64,000 nt of DNA from Marasmius tenuissimus (GCA_029532415.1 JAQOTA010000060.1:1674001-1738000), one strand, 5' to 3'; shown: positions 12,877-29,100, counted from the first letter of the stretch. Notes: generated from the sequence alone by a model not told the origin. Made by a program: numbers and translations.

Positions 12877-14031
12877 ATGGCGCTCAGTGAGAAAGCAAAA
12901 GGGAAACAAAGGGCTCCCGATCTTGAGTCCGCAGCTGGACCCTCCATCGCTGAGCCCTCCCAACCACCACCACAACCCAATGTTCCCCAGACCCTGGTCG
13001 TACGATTCACGGATGACAAAGTTACAGATCTAGAAATTACTGTGACGGAGAAGGACACGGTTCGGGATGTGAAGAACTCAGTGCGTATCAGAAGACGCCT
13101 GTCTTGCCTCACCTTTGCTGAATACAGGGATCCTAGATACGCCGTGAAAGGCCCGAGCTGGATCGTCGAAGGTTGAGGCTTATTCATTCCGGACGGCTGC
13201 TTACGGATGGGACATTCTTGTATGCGTGGCTCAAGAAACTGGATGAACGTCAGAAGAGAGCATCTGCGCCTGAAGACGGTGCTACTGAGGAGGCTGCGGA
13301 CTCGAAGGGCAAATCAACGGTGGCCAGTTGGCTACACTGTTCGGTTGGAAGGGAGATAGAACAGGGCGAAGAAGAGGTAGATGATAGCTTCCAGGTGCGT
13401 TCTCTGCCTGAATATTCCGTCATACGGTAAAGCTCATCGAAGAAATGCAACTATAAGTCTCATCAAATACAACCTGCGCGAGGATTTGACCGTCTGGCAT
13501 CGATGGGTTTCTCTCAGTCAGATATTGCTAGTATCAGACGGCAGTTCCATATCCAGAACGATAGCTTTCTCACTGGAGATGAAGGTCTCGGACATGACGA
13601 CAACTGTTCGTCCTCACACTTTTCCGCGATTGGCGAGCGTACTCACCACCTTTCGGACTCTAGACGATGAACACGCCAGGGCCCTCGAAGAACAGTGGAT
13701 TGACTCTCTCGACAGCACTGACAATTCCCTGTCTCCATCGTCGTCGTCTTCATCCAACTCTTCTGCAATGCAAGGCATCGTGGTTGGGTTCTTCTTTCCC
13801 TTCCTACCCCTCTTTCTCAATGGTCACAAACCCCCGCAACCAATATTCTGGGAAGACGGAACAGAGCATACATACAACGAATCTGTCGTGTTTTCGTGAG
13901 TACCGTGTAACTTGTTTCACAGCCGTCCTTACTAAGCCAACGCCAGACGCGCCACTCAAATGGGCCTTGTCGCTGGATTCATGATCAATATTCTCTTTGG
14001 CATGTGGAGATTTTTATTGGACGCGTCTTAG
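12877..14031 (+). CDS. dsc3: DSC E3 ubiquitin ligase complex subunit 3-like protein
   Basis: Predicted Golgi/endosome membrane subunit of the Dsc ubiquitin ligase, which activates the SREBP pathway in fission yeast. The N-terminal half is a ubiquitin-like fold: LVVRFTDDKVTDLEITV, DTVRDVKNSIRRERPELDRR, RLRLIHSGRLLTDGTFLYAW. After an acidic spacer comes a conserved segment (GFDRLASMGFSQSDIASIRR) and a helix EDDEHARALEEQWIDS. Two C-terminal hydrophobic segments follow (IVVGFFFPFLPLFL and MGLVAGFMINILFGMWRFLL), fitting Dsc3 (DUF2407) topology. Introns join NS to IRRERP, SFQ to SHQIQP, and DE to DDEH. The ATG at 12877 gives MALSEKAKGKQ; an open frame continues upstream without an ATG. Confidence 0.84.
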
Positions 14032-14115
14032 GAAGGAGGAAAGGATATGCATGTTAGACTAATGGAGGATATAATACAGGATTATAAATATACAACACTA
14101 CAACTTGGTTGGTAC

Positions 14116-16462
14116 TCAAATATCATATACAATTCTCGCACCAACCCACGGGTATGGATAATTGTGTTGGTAGAAGTTCCGGATGGTGCGGCGACCAAGG
14201 CGGGGTATCGTGGCATAAGAGGCTCCAAGCTGCAGAGGAGCTTCAGTTCGTGTTTTTTCCTAGCACAATGGGTTTTCAGGACTTACCGCTACTTGGTGCT
14301 TCTCATCGAAGAAGTCGGTAGAGTAACTAAAGATGGGGAATGTCATCAATAACTCATCTGGCAGAGGATAATATCAGAAGGGAACTTACCCAGTGAACAA
14401 CTTGGTCGGGACCAGTCCGTCATGGTTATCGAAGGGCGTGGAAGTCCACTCCCACACGCCACCATTGGAACCCTTGCCCTCGTTAGCCTTGAGACCGGCG
14501 GTGGCACTGCAAAGACTCGGTAAGGGTACTGACATCGCACTCTGCCAGTGAAGCAGGGGACTCACGGGACAGGATGCCAATTCCTAAATCCAACGTTTGC
14601 GCCGCCTTCGAACCCAACGTCGTAGGTATCCAAAAAGAGCCTCAGCTCAGGCTCGGTCGGCAATCGCCCTCCCTTCGAGCGAGCATAGACAGACAAGTCG
14701 TCATACGACGTGAGGACTGGCCAATGTTGCGCGACCGACATTGGGACAGTTCCATACACTGTCCGGACTCGGACCTCTCCGTCCTCTTCTACCCAACTCT
14801 TGGGTAGGGGCACGCTGCCTTCACCCTTCCTCCAGTACGCTTCAAATTCACCGTTGGTGACTGGACGCCACTCAGCACGGAAAGCTTTGACGTGAACGGT
14901 GCGCGGAGGACTTTCGTTGTCCCAGCCAAATTCGTGGTTGTGAACGACTGCAGAGGTCGTATCGTCTCCTTCAGAGTCGTCGTGCCCCAAGACGATATCG
15001 GCGGGACCAACGGTGGCGTAAGAGGTGGAAGGAGCGGGGACGTCGTCGAATTGTTGAGAAAGCGCCGACCATGGAGGAGTAGTAAAACCAGGCGGCGGGA
15101 GAGTGCCTGTACCACCTCGCTGGAGGAGCATGTAGAGGAGAGTCTGTTAGGCAAACAAGGCGTCAGATAGGGTCCCTGTGAGCATATCAAAAGGAGACGA
15201 ACCTCGACATGGAAACCTTCGTGTTCATGAGTCATGACCAGAGTTCGAGCGATGTTTCTGGTGAGCTCTCGTTTGCCGCTGGTGAGATCATCATAGAGGC
15301 GAGCGAGTCTCGCGCGGACGCCATCTCTGAACTTGAGGACGTTCTCTAGGGTTGGCCAGTCCTCATCGCGTTCGGGCACTTCAGAATGATTCTGGAAAAG
15401 ACGCTAAATTAGCCCGCAGTTTGGCTACAGAGCAGAAGGGAGACACACGTGGCAATGATCGGGATCATCGACATGGGGGTCGATACCACGCTAGGCGACG
15501 AAGTCAGTTATGTAGACTACCATCAATTATGAGACAATATACACACCTCGAAGATCTTCCAGAAGTACTTGGGCTCGGTTGGCTCACCACCAATAGCCTT
15601 GGAAAGAAGCATATCCAAGAATCTACAATGGGACCCGATATAAAAAACCAAACCTTCATCGATGAACAAGCAAAGCTCTTACGTTGGGATATGACCGATG
15701 TAGAACAAGCACTTGTGGCGGAGGTCGATGGGCTTCTGATGTAACATGCTCTCCGGAATCATCTGAAGAGTGACGAGATCCCAGACGGCCCATAGTCGTT
15801 TCCACTCTTCGAGGGTTGGAATGTTGCCGATGGTGTCCTTGGGTTTGGTGCACACAGCTGGGGTGATGGCGGCAGGGTTAAAGGGAGATGTATGAGATAA
15901 AGGTGGGAACACAGCAGCCGGTCGTTCAAGGACATAGGTGGAGGATCCATCTGAGGATGAGTAGGAGATGATTGGACGCAGGAGTGCGATAGAGATGGCG
16001 AGGAGGACAACTGCATCATCCTGGACAGCCTGCAAGTTTAAGGCGTAAGTGCTTGCGTTGTTATTGAGGGATGAAACCAACCTCGCAGTGGGATGAATAC
16101 TCGGTCTGATAACCTTCACAGTAGAGATACTTGGTTTCATCAAGGTGACCGGACGACCAACTGGCGTCCCTATCCGACAGAGAGGTTGTTAGACGAAGGC
16201 CAAGGATCCCATCATGGGCATGGCCTTCATACAGACGCTGTAACAGCTCAGGTGAAAGTGAACCCTTCGTGAGTTGAACACAGGTCCTCGGGACAGGTAC
16301 GTCGACATCCTGCGAGCGCACAGATGCGGACGACGATGAACGGGTATGGTCCGACCCAACGTCAGAGTCTGAGACTGACGGGGATGGAGAGCAAGATGCG
16401 TTCGAGTGCTGGTGAGCACTCAGAGAGAGTGAATCTGAGACGACGGAAAAAACTGAAGCCAT
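14116..16462 (-). CDS. Egt1-like non-heme iron protein (DinB_2 + FGE-sulfatase), no methyltransferase domain
   Basis: Related to the sulfoxide-synthase half of the ergothioneine enzyme Egt1/EgtB, which joins a thiol to trimethylated histidine using iron and O2. The DinB_2 part is clear: WAVWDLVTLQMIPESMLHQK, FYIGHIPTFLDMLLSKAIGG, ERGIDPHVDDPDHCHNHS, and a helix with MTHEHEGFHVETLLYML. The single His and the HxxxH pair are the expected iron ligands. The FGE-sulfatase part has FGWDNESPPRTVHV, FRAEWRPVTNGEFEAYW, GGRLPTEPELRLFLDTY, GGVWEWTSTPFDNHDG, and ends YPWVGARIVYDI. The N-terminal ~130 residues are Ser-rich and show no SAM-binding motif, whereas fungal Egt1 normally carries a histidine methyltransferase of several hundred residues. 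It is therefore probably a paralogue. The ATG at 16460-16462 is preceded by a TATA element. Confidence 0.87.
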
Positions 16463-17022
16463 CAGAAAGGGGAGGAAAGAAGTGATAATGGCCAGTTGAA
16501 GAGGAAGGAAATGCAGATTTTTATATTGGGGACTCTGGGGCTCGGAACGTACAACAAAGCCAAATCTAATGAACCGTCGTCTACCCCAAAACGCGAAACT
16601 CCTCCCCTAAAATGACCCATATCCAAAGAAACAACCGGGAGGGTACGTGACACCCAGTGTCATGATCATTCCATAATTGTTACGTGCGGGGACGGTGCTC
16701 CTGAGAATCTACAACCTGTACCGTGAGGTATGTGTTAAGACTTGAAGGGTGGAGTAATGCAGCAGGCCAATAAGAGAGCGAGAAATGCCTTATCGCGTGT
16801 TGTCGGATAACAGCGCGGCTGAAAGTGGGCTTGGTATTCGAATACGCACGGTATTGGCGGACAATTATTTGCCCAGGATCTTGCATTTTGTAATGGGCCA
16901 CGTTGAAGAGATCAGGAATGCAACCATAGTGTCGGTAACAAGATCCGGTGGAGCGGAGAGGGGTGAAGAGCGGATCCTGACAACAAGCACGACGTGGAAG
17001 GCGACGAGCAACGACAACGACG
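16463..17022. other. Intergenic upstream of the Egt1-like gene
   Basis: About 560 nt between the divergent Egt1-like gene and the small plus-strand candidate at 17023. It would hold both promoters. Open frames here on the minus strand lack gene-like composition. Confidence 0.5.
16519..16525 (-). promoter_or_regulatory. Probable TATA box of the Egt1-like gene
   Basis: TATAAAA on the minus strand, about 57 nt upstream of the ATG of the Egt1-like gene. Sequence and spacing fit a core promoter element. Confidence 0.45.
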
Positions 17023-17448
17023 ATGGAAAACCAACTGCAGGACTTGCTCGACCTTGCTTCTTCAGTTAGGGACAACGAGGGCGACGTGGACCAGCAAGAC
17101 GTCGAGGGTACTGTGGATGATGAGCACAAGGCGACGAGTAGTAAGCACAAACCGCCAGATATACTCGCAGACTCTTTTCAGCAACTTCCCATTTCAAGCC
17201 CGGTAGGTCCTCCGAGTGTGTGTTCTTGCAAAAGTAGCCTGGCTGCGTAAGGGAAAAACGAGGGGGCCAACGTCTATAAGGTGTTGTGCGTCGTCAATCT
17301 CGATGAGGAAAGGGTCTTTTTGTCGCCCAGAACGATGAAGGATAATGGGCATGAATGGGAGAAAGTTCGAGAGAGTGATTTATGCTGCTCATCGCGTTTT
17401 GTACCTTTGTCGCGATTGCGTGCTCGAGGGACTCTATGGCGTGCTTGA
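17023..17448 (+). CDS. Possible small orphan gene (about 115 aa)
   Basis: Tentative two-exon gene. Exon 1 starts at an ATG and encodes an acidic, hydrophilic segment (MENQLQDLLDLASSVRDN... ISSP). A GTAGGT donor at 17203 and a TATAAG acceptor ending at 17280 remove 78 nt in phase 0. Exon 2 stays open for 55 codons (VLCVVNLDEERVFLSPRTMK... GTLWRA) to a TGA at 17446-17448. No family is recognised. It lies 280 nt upstream of PEX1 on the same strand. If unspliced, the frame stops at 17250 (75 aa). It could also be a chance reading. Confidence 0.38.
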
Positions 17449-17729
17449 GTCATGTGACTAACTCAAAAAGTCATGTGGTTAAGACGCCTCAGCGGCGAGC
17501 GCAATTATTCCGACGCGTCGAATGCCCTCGATCCTACAAGAATGGCCTGTCAGTACATATATATAGACCTGTAATTCTGTATCAACTTCGTACTCGGACG
17601 AAAGATTCCTGGCAGAATAACCAGCCAAACATTCTTGTTTACACGTGATATTTTACCGGCTGAACGTCCCGCAGCGGAGCCTGGAGGGACGCTGCACAGG
17701 CCTCTCTGAGTCTCTCTCCTACTCTCACC

Positions 17730-21752
<4,023 letters not shown>

Positions 21753-21851
21753 TGCATTCACGATAATTAAGCATCATCGTCATTTAGATTGATACCAACC
21801 TAGCATTTAGCACATTTCTTTGATAATTGTTATCATCGTCTACATACGTTC

Positions 21852-23886
21852 TCAACCTGCGCCAACCTCTCGCTGACGCCATGCCTCCAAGGTAAGGTTC
21901 GCCTCTTGTGTCAGGACATCGAATGCCTGCTTGATGTGCTCCTCCTCCGTATATCTCGACCCAACAGCGAAACGAATACAGAATGTATCGTTGAGTTTAG
22001 TCTGTGTAAGGATGATGTCCTTGCGCGCATTGATCCGACCATAAAATATTTGGTTGAGCTCGTTTAACGTTTGCTCAGAGGCAATCGAGTCACTTGGTGT
22101 TTGCGGTTTCGGGTCCAATCTGAAGACAGTGAGAGAGAAAGCGGGAGGTGCGACGATCTTGAAAAGAGGGGATTTGTTCACATATTCTATGAAAGACCTG
22201 TTCAGGGCGATCCCCTGGAGAAGGATGTTTGAGTGAGGTGCTCAGGAAAAAGGAAAGGAAGGAGAAACCTTTCGTATGTGCGCTTGGAACCCTTCTACTC
22301 CAAATCCTCTCAGGATGAACCATAGCTTAACCGAGCGATAGCGACGTCCGAGACCCAGATGCCAGTTTCTAAACTCTATGACGGTTCCTAGAAGGCCATC
22401 TCAACATCGTTGGTTTGAGTCGGAAGTTGTATATACTCACCGGCTTCACCTTGAGGTGTTCGTAGGAATGGCGGAGTGATATCAAGAGCCTCTGTGAGAT
22501 ACCTCCGGTCTCGCACCCACATTGCCGACGAATCAAAGTTGGTGAGACCCCACTATATCGATGTTAGGCATGACAGTAACAGAGGCTTGAGATGAAACTC
22601 GCCTTATGGAAGTTCGTACAGAATGAGTCCGCGAGATCATTTATCTCCTTAAGATAACATGTCTCTCTGAACTCGGGGCAAACAAGAGCAAGTCCGAGCC
22701 ACGCTGAGTCTACATGAATCTTCAAGTCTGGGTAATCTTTCGCTGAAGATGAACGATGAGTTTCGGCCTGTGATTAGCAAAAAAAACAATCGAGGCTTAC
22801 CGACTTCTTTGATCTCTGGGAGGTTGTCAATCGCCCCAGAGGAGGTCGTGCCAACAGTTGCAACTGGGCGTCTCCCCGTAAGTGACCAGAAAATCAGGAT
22901 AGAGGTCCGAAACTCACTAAGGATGAACGGTCGCTTGCCAGCTTTCGTGTCTTCCTCGAGGGCTTCACGCACTGTACTCCCACGCAGCGAGAAATTATCT
23001 TCAGCCTTCACTGGGAGCGCACGAATTTGTAACCCAAGGATGAGGGCCGCTTTCAGCCCTAGGGAATGTGTCTGAGTGGAGACGTAAATGACCAGGTCTT
23101 CGAGCTTGACTTCTGGATGTCTGTTAGTGTAGTTTCTACGAGCGGCGACGATCGTAATCAGAGCTGCGTCGGAAGCAGTGTTCTGAAGGAGTATCAGACG
23201 CAAGGATCCGGCTTCGAGATCGAGGATTCTTCACCTGCAAGCAGCCTCCACCAACACCAGAGGCGTTATAGAATGATCGATCTAACCCGAGCATCTGGGC
23301 AGCCCAGTCCATCACAATGATCTCCAGTTCGGTACATGATGGACTCGCGGTCCACTTCAAATGAATGAGATCGTGTATTTCAAGCTGACACGGAGTACTT
23401 ACATTGAATCCAGGATTGCTTGCAGCACTTGCAAAGATGTCGCCGATTAGACCTTCAAAGGAGAACCCAGTCGGGAAATAGGCAAAAAATGATGGGTGCT
23501 GCCACGGCGTGTAACCTGTGAGACGGAACAAAATGAGTGGGAATGTATGATGGCTGGATGGTTGACCGACCGGGGACAATATGTTTCTTGTAGTCCTCTG
23601 CAATCACCGCGAAATCTTCGCCCTGCTGAGGGGCGGAATCTGTAGCAATCGATCCATGATTGAAACAAGAACTCGGGTATACACGAGTAGATGCATACCA
23701 GCAAGAAGGGGCCGCAGCCATCCAGGCTCGACAGGGGGGATGACAGGTATTTTAGACTCCCGCAGCGCGTAGTAGTAATCACAGATCTGATCGATAGCTT
23801 TGTAGCCTTCCTTTCTGAACCTATTTGCCTGGTATCAGCTTCACGCTCCACTAGTCAAGGAGGAGTGCTCACTGTTCGATATCCAT
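21852..23886 (-). CDS. PLP-dependent aromatic amino-acid decarboxylase family enzyme (group II)
   Basis: Family members decarboxylate tyrosine, DOPA or tryptophan. The spliced protein starts MDIEQFRKEGYKAIDQICDY and shows the fold-type-I landmarks: GYTPWQHPSFFAYFPTGFSF, the family motif TELEIIVMDWAAQMLGL, GVGGGCLQNTASDAALITI, the PLP-stacking His in QTHSLGLKAALILG, ATVGTTSSGAIDNL, HVDSAWLGLAL with the PLP-binding Asp, and the Schiff-base lysine in TNFHK followed by WGLTNFDSSAMWV. Downstream is LGRRYRSVKLWFILRGFG. The catalytic-loop residue that is Tyr in canonical decarboxylases appears as Phe here (TPPFLRT). The intron after the catalytic Lys codon is a GC-AG intron. The gene faces the ketoacyl reductase across 729 nt. 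Substrate and reaction outcome cannot be fixed from sequence. Confidence 0.93.
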
Positions 23887-24615
23887 CCTTGTGGTTGTGA
23901 GTCAACTGGATTGTCCCGGTCCCTCCTCTATATCAAGGCTTTATGTACCCTAACTGCCGACTTTGAATGTTCGGCTTTAAATTTCTCATTCCCGGTTATA
24001 TTCCGCGATCTAGGTTGCTGACCCATCCTTGCTGGGCGCATATTAATGAAGCCCTCTGCATCCAGCATAGTCATTCGGCCAGACATGCAGCGAGAAAGCG
24101 GGGAAAACTTTCAAGAACGTGGGGTTGTAGTCGATATCACCGCCTAAGGATTTAATAATCAGCACTCAGTGTTCAATCAATGACAGTGGGAATGTAGAGC
24201 TTTCATCGACGTGAACAGGAATAACACGCAGCGTATCTTGGGACTCACGGCCATGATCTAGCTCGTCCAAGATTTCGATGAACTATCCAATTAGTGGAAT
24301 GGCTCCGAGTGCATCACAGGGCCTGGGATTGTGGCGGGATAGGAGTCAGGATCCAGCAAGAACAAGTGAAAGTGGGAGGTTGAGTTCAAAATGAGTTAGA
24401 CTTGACATGACATGCCATGGGCCAGGGTACTTCAAGTTCGAGGTACTTTGCAACCACTCGTCCTCGCGGCTACACGGACCGGGACGGCTTTTTGGACTGA
24501 AAATTGAAAACGGGTTGACGTAACTTTACGGGACCGGGGAGATACTTGACACTTGATTTCTCTCTTGCGCGTCAAGTTGAAGGAGAGGTCCTGTTCTTTG
24601 CCTCAGACCACCAAT
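23887..24615. promoter_or_regulatory. Divergent intergenic region, decarboxylase / ketoreductase
   Basis: About 730 nt between two divergent start codons, so it contains both promoters. A weak TATAGAG-like match lies about 45 nt upstream of the decarboxylase ATG on the minus strand. No gene was seen. Confidence 0.45.
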
Positions 24616-25971
24616 ATGGATCCACATCCACAGCAAGCATTGCAAACAGTCAACGACCTGGGTAAGTCGACTATTGTCCATGAATACCCGTTTTCTGACA
24701 TGTTATCACCAGTCAAAGCGTACCCATGGCCAGCAGCATTCCTTCTGGCGGTCGGATCTTTGAGTATCGTCAAAGTCGTTTACCGGACTCTTTCTGTCAT
24801 CCTTCAGACCTTCGTACTACCGGGAACCAGCGTAGGTGATTCTCGATGAATGAGTCTTGGGTAATTTCACTCACATCCGTTCAGTTAAAACGATTTGGAG
24901 CCAAGAAGGGAGCTTGGGCAGTCATTACAGGCGCTACGGATGGTATTGGGAAAGAATTCGCGTTCCAATTAGCAAAATCAGGCTACAACGTGTTCTTGGT
25001 GGCCAGAAACACGCAACTGCTGGGGGTAACGGCCAAGGATATCGGTAGGCTCACTTTGACGCGTTCACGACTGTTTCTTCGATTTTGACCCTTTTTTACT
25101 CAGCTGCGAAGTATTCGGTGTCCACCAACGTGTATTCAGTAGACTTCGCAAAATGTGATGAAGATGGCTATACCAAACTCTCTGCTGCGTTCGAAGGATT
25201 GGACGTTGGAGTTCTCGGTACCAAAAGCGCGTTTCTTCACCCAAGTTCATACATTGACGTCCCTCTTACAGTCAACAATGTCGGGAAATCTCATAACATG
25301 CCCGTGTACTTCTCAGAGACACCCAAGGAAGAAATGAACGACATCGTTGCTATCAACGTGAATGCAACCTTACGCATGACATATGCCATACTTCCTGGCA
25401 TGATACAGCGGTACGTGCGGGATGCACCTTAGCAACTTGAGAGGCTCACGATCTGCGCGTAGTAAACGTGGACTTATCCTCAATGTCGGGTCGTTCGCTG
25501 GCGCCGTGCCCTCCGCGATGCTGGCCACCTACTCGGGCACCAAGGCATTCCTGAGCACGTTCACTGACGCCCTTGCGGAGGAAGTCAAGCAGCATAAAAT
25601 TGTCGTGGAGCATGTGAACACATATTTCGTGGTAAGTAGTCTTCCATTCCATTTCGTGCGATTAATCAATATTCAAAACCCTAACTGTCGTACAGGTTTC
25701 CAAGCTCTCCAAGATACGTAAGGCTTCCGCGTTCATCCCTCAGCCTGGTCCCTACGTTCGCTCGGTCCTCTCTAAAATTGGGCTGTCCTGTGGTGCAGCG
25801 TTCAGTGGTCGACCATACACATCGACTCCGTATTGGTCCCACGCGCTGTTGGACTACGCGATGACCCTGGTCGGGGGCCCTAGTCAATTGATTAATTACA
25901 CTCACAATCTTCATCAAAGCATCCGACGACGAGCCCTGAAGAAACTTGAGAGGGAGAACAAGAGCCAGTAG
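24616..25971 (+). CDS. IFA38: Very-long-chain 3-oxoacyl-CoA reductase (short-chain dehydrogenase)
   Basis: ER membrane reductase for the second step of the fatty-acid elongation cycle (3-ketoacyl-CoA to 3-hydroxyacyl-CoA, NADPH). The N-terminus has a membrane segment ([19 protein letters not shown]) and the family lead-in [20 protein letters not shown]. The cofactor motif is TGATDGIG, then VNNVGKSH (NNxG), the catalytic Ser region [12 protein letters not shown] and the YxxxK pair in [13 protein letters not shown]. The C-terminal half carries [15 protein letters not shown] and [11 protein letters not shown], as in yeast Ifa38. About five short introns are needed; one joins DVGVL to VNNVGK. The start [15 protein letters not shown] at 24616 gives a normal N-terminal length, and the stop is TAG at 25969-25971. 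Confidence 0.92.
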
Positions 25972-26196
25972 ACCAAGTACATAGATAGATACCTTAGTTG
26001 CCTAATTGTAGGACTTGGTTAGAACAGGTTAGAACATTTTGTTGCAACACGTGTTTGTGTGTGTTTGAATCTTGACCACGCTCCTTCAGCGTGTTGATCT
26101 GTTACCAGTTGTCTTGTACAACAACATAGATGAAGATTCTGTTGTCCTCGTCACCCTAAGTCCTTTTTCTCCTACCACCATCATCCCGATCCTCCA

Positions 26197-29100
26197 ATGA
26201 AACGTTCCCAGTCAAGAGCCCCTTCCCCGACCCCTACAGCCTTCTCTGGCATATCAAATTACCGTACAGACTCATATCGTCCCGTCAAGGATAGGAATGC
26301 TCCCCCAGTACCCCAGATCGACTATCGCAGCATATCCAAAACACATTTTGGAGAGCTTAGCAAGTATTTAGCTGCTTACCTTGCCAGAGGTACCCTTCTT
26401 TTCCTCATCTTCCGAAACTCCTTGTGATTGAGCCCTTTTCTCGCCAGCAACTCCTGCTTCACGGTCTAGTGCCAGACAGAAGCTTACCCGTCTCACAATC
26501 CAGCAATTCCATGAACTTTCGACAGACGTTTACGATGAGCTGATTCGTAGGAAGAACGAGAAAGAAGGTGCGGCGCCGCAAAATACATTTACTGACGAGT
26601 CACTGATTCTTCTTTTTACGTTCGTTTAGTCCCCTTCCTCCCTGTGAGAGAGGAGTTCCATCCGAAACGGAATCAAGCTCGACAAAAGCTTGCTACTCTC
26701 CCGACGTCCAGATTTGAAGATTTGTCGAGTGACGTTTATTTCGAGTTGGCAAGGCGGTATCCTGAATTTAAGGAAGATGTGCGTCGCGCCTTCTTTTCTA
26801 CTCGAGTTTTACTCATCTACGTGTTAATGATTCTTTAGGCATTACCCACAGGAAGCACCTCGCCAGGCTCGACATATGATGACTATCCCTCTCCCGAATT
26901 TTCACCCGCTCAAGGTCGAACAACGAATTCTCGGAACTCGGGGCGAGCCTCTGTTGACAGAGGCATGGACAGCGGCTACGGAGACAGTGTCTCTAGCCGA
27001 CGACCATCACAAGACCGACGCCGACCTAGCGAAGTTGACTATCCAGGTCGACGTAGTGAAGATAACTACCCTGGGCGGAGAAGTGAAGATAGCTATGCTG
27101 GACGGCGAAGTGAAGAGAACAATTACCGTGGACGGGTCAGCGAGGACAAGTACCGCGGGAGTGGTAGGGACAGCGAAGATGGTTATTCCCCCGCTATGTC
27201 TTCGCGACGAAAGCTGTCCCAGGATACCACGCGGAGATCAGAGGACCGAGACCGACGGGATGACTATGGACGCAGGCCCAGTGCGGCTTCTGGAAGCATT
27301 CATAGTGACTCGACTGCGAACGCACAGAGTACCACGGCGACAAGCGGGATGATTATCCCGAATACGAGTACCATGGAGGAAGAGTATATTGAAGTACCTT
27401 ACGGGAGAGATAGAGACGTAAGAGGCAGTGGGAGCACGACGACCGCAGAGGACAGGGACAGGAGGGATACGAGCCAGGAGCGCGGTTATGATAATGAGCC
27501 GGATAGCGCGAGTGTCTATCCAAGTCCCAGTCCGAGGAGTCCACCGGGGGGGTTGAGCGGACTCAGTGCTAGGCTTAGGAATGTGGATGATGATAGCGAT
27601 GTTGGAGGAAAGAGTCCCGACGACTACTATGACAGGGACAGAGCGTCTGTGTCAAGAGCCTCCATTCACTCAGATCGATCTGCTGGTGGAATCACTAGCC
27701 GGTTGGCTGCTGCTGGACGGTCGACCTCCACAGCAGACCAGGACAAGATACGTCGGGATTACGAGCTCAAGATAGCCACGATGCAGACGCAGATCACGAC
27801 CCTTCAGCGAGATCTCGACGATTCCCAACAAGAGGACTTCAAACTCAAGGATAGCGAGTCCAAGGTCCATCAGTTGGAGGAGGAACTGATGACCTTCCGC
27901 AAGGTGAGCTATGGGATCGACCTTTACTAAGAATTTTTTACCCGAACGCTCTGACTTCTGGCCCTATTCTAGAGAGCCGAAGAACAAACGTCGGCTATGC
28001 GTAATCTACAGAAGGAGCTTGAGGAACTCCGGGAAACCAGACAGCTTGAGAAGGAGCGTGAAGCACGTCGGGCAAGTGACGACGAAGAGGAGCTGCAGAT
28101 TTTACGAGACCGCATCGAACGGCTTGAGGAGGAACGCTCTGGCGATGTAGGTGGTGTGAGTACTCCTCTCATTTCATGATCGGCCTCGGTCTAATACATT
28201 ACAGGTGGACACGGAGCTTGTAGAGAGCCTACGCTCTGACATGCAAAATCTCATCACCGAACTCGGAGACCTGCAGCGCCGTAACGACGAGCTTTCCACC
28301 GTCAATCATACGCAGCTCATCTCCATGCGTGACCTTGAGCATCAAGTCAAAGACTACAAGAGGAAGTACGAGCAGGCTAAAACAGAACTACGGAGCGTCA
28401 AAGGTACGCTTCAATATTCATCTCCAAGTATCGAGCTGACCTTTGCCCAAAGCTACCTCTCAACTATTCCTTCAAGCACCTAAGATGGACAAACTCGAAG
28501 ATCAACTTCCCGTTTCTCCGGACGGTGGAGTTCTCGACGTTCACGTCACTGCGTTCCTCTCTGCGATCGACTCTTTATTGACGGCTGGACGGTCGAACGC
28601 CCCGACCCGAGTACTCACCCCTATGAAATCGATAGTCAATGCTGTCACTGCGATCATCGACGACATACGTGCTTTCGAACGGAAGCCCCGACGACCCGAT
28701 GTTGATTACGACGGCGTGCGATTCCTGCGTGAGAGGGCAGAAGCCACACTCAGTAACCTCGTCACAGCCGCCAAAACTCATGCCACTAGCTCTGGCATGT
28801 CTCCTGTGAGCTTGCTCGACGCCGCCGCGAGTCATGTTGCTGCTACTGTCACGGACGTTGGGAAGGCCATTCACATCCGGAAGGCGACCAAGACCGAACA
28901 AGAACAGTTTGTTTCCTATAGCCCTGCTCCGTCGGCGACGAGCGGATTTTCACCGGCTTTGCGCTCCGTGGACGAGGACATGTCCGTATTGAAATCTGGT
29001 GGCCGTTATGACGACTACGGTCGTCGTCCCCCTTCGGAGAACTCAAGCTCGGAACAGACGAATTCACCGCCTCCGATTTTCGATCAACCGAATGGCGCAG

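Noticed and set aside
16680..17150. 156-codon minus-strand frame upstream of the Egt1-like gene
   Set aside because: Ser/Cys/Thr-rich composition, overlaps the plus-strand candidate at 17023, and no splice-consistent continuation.
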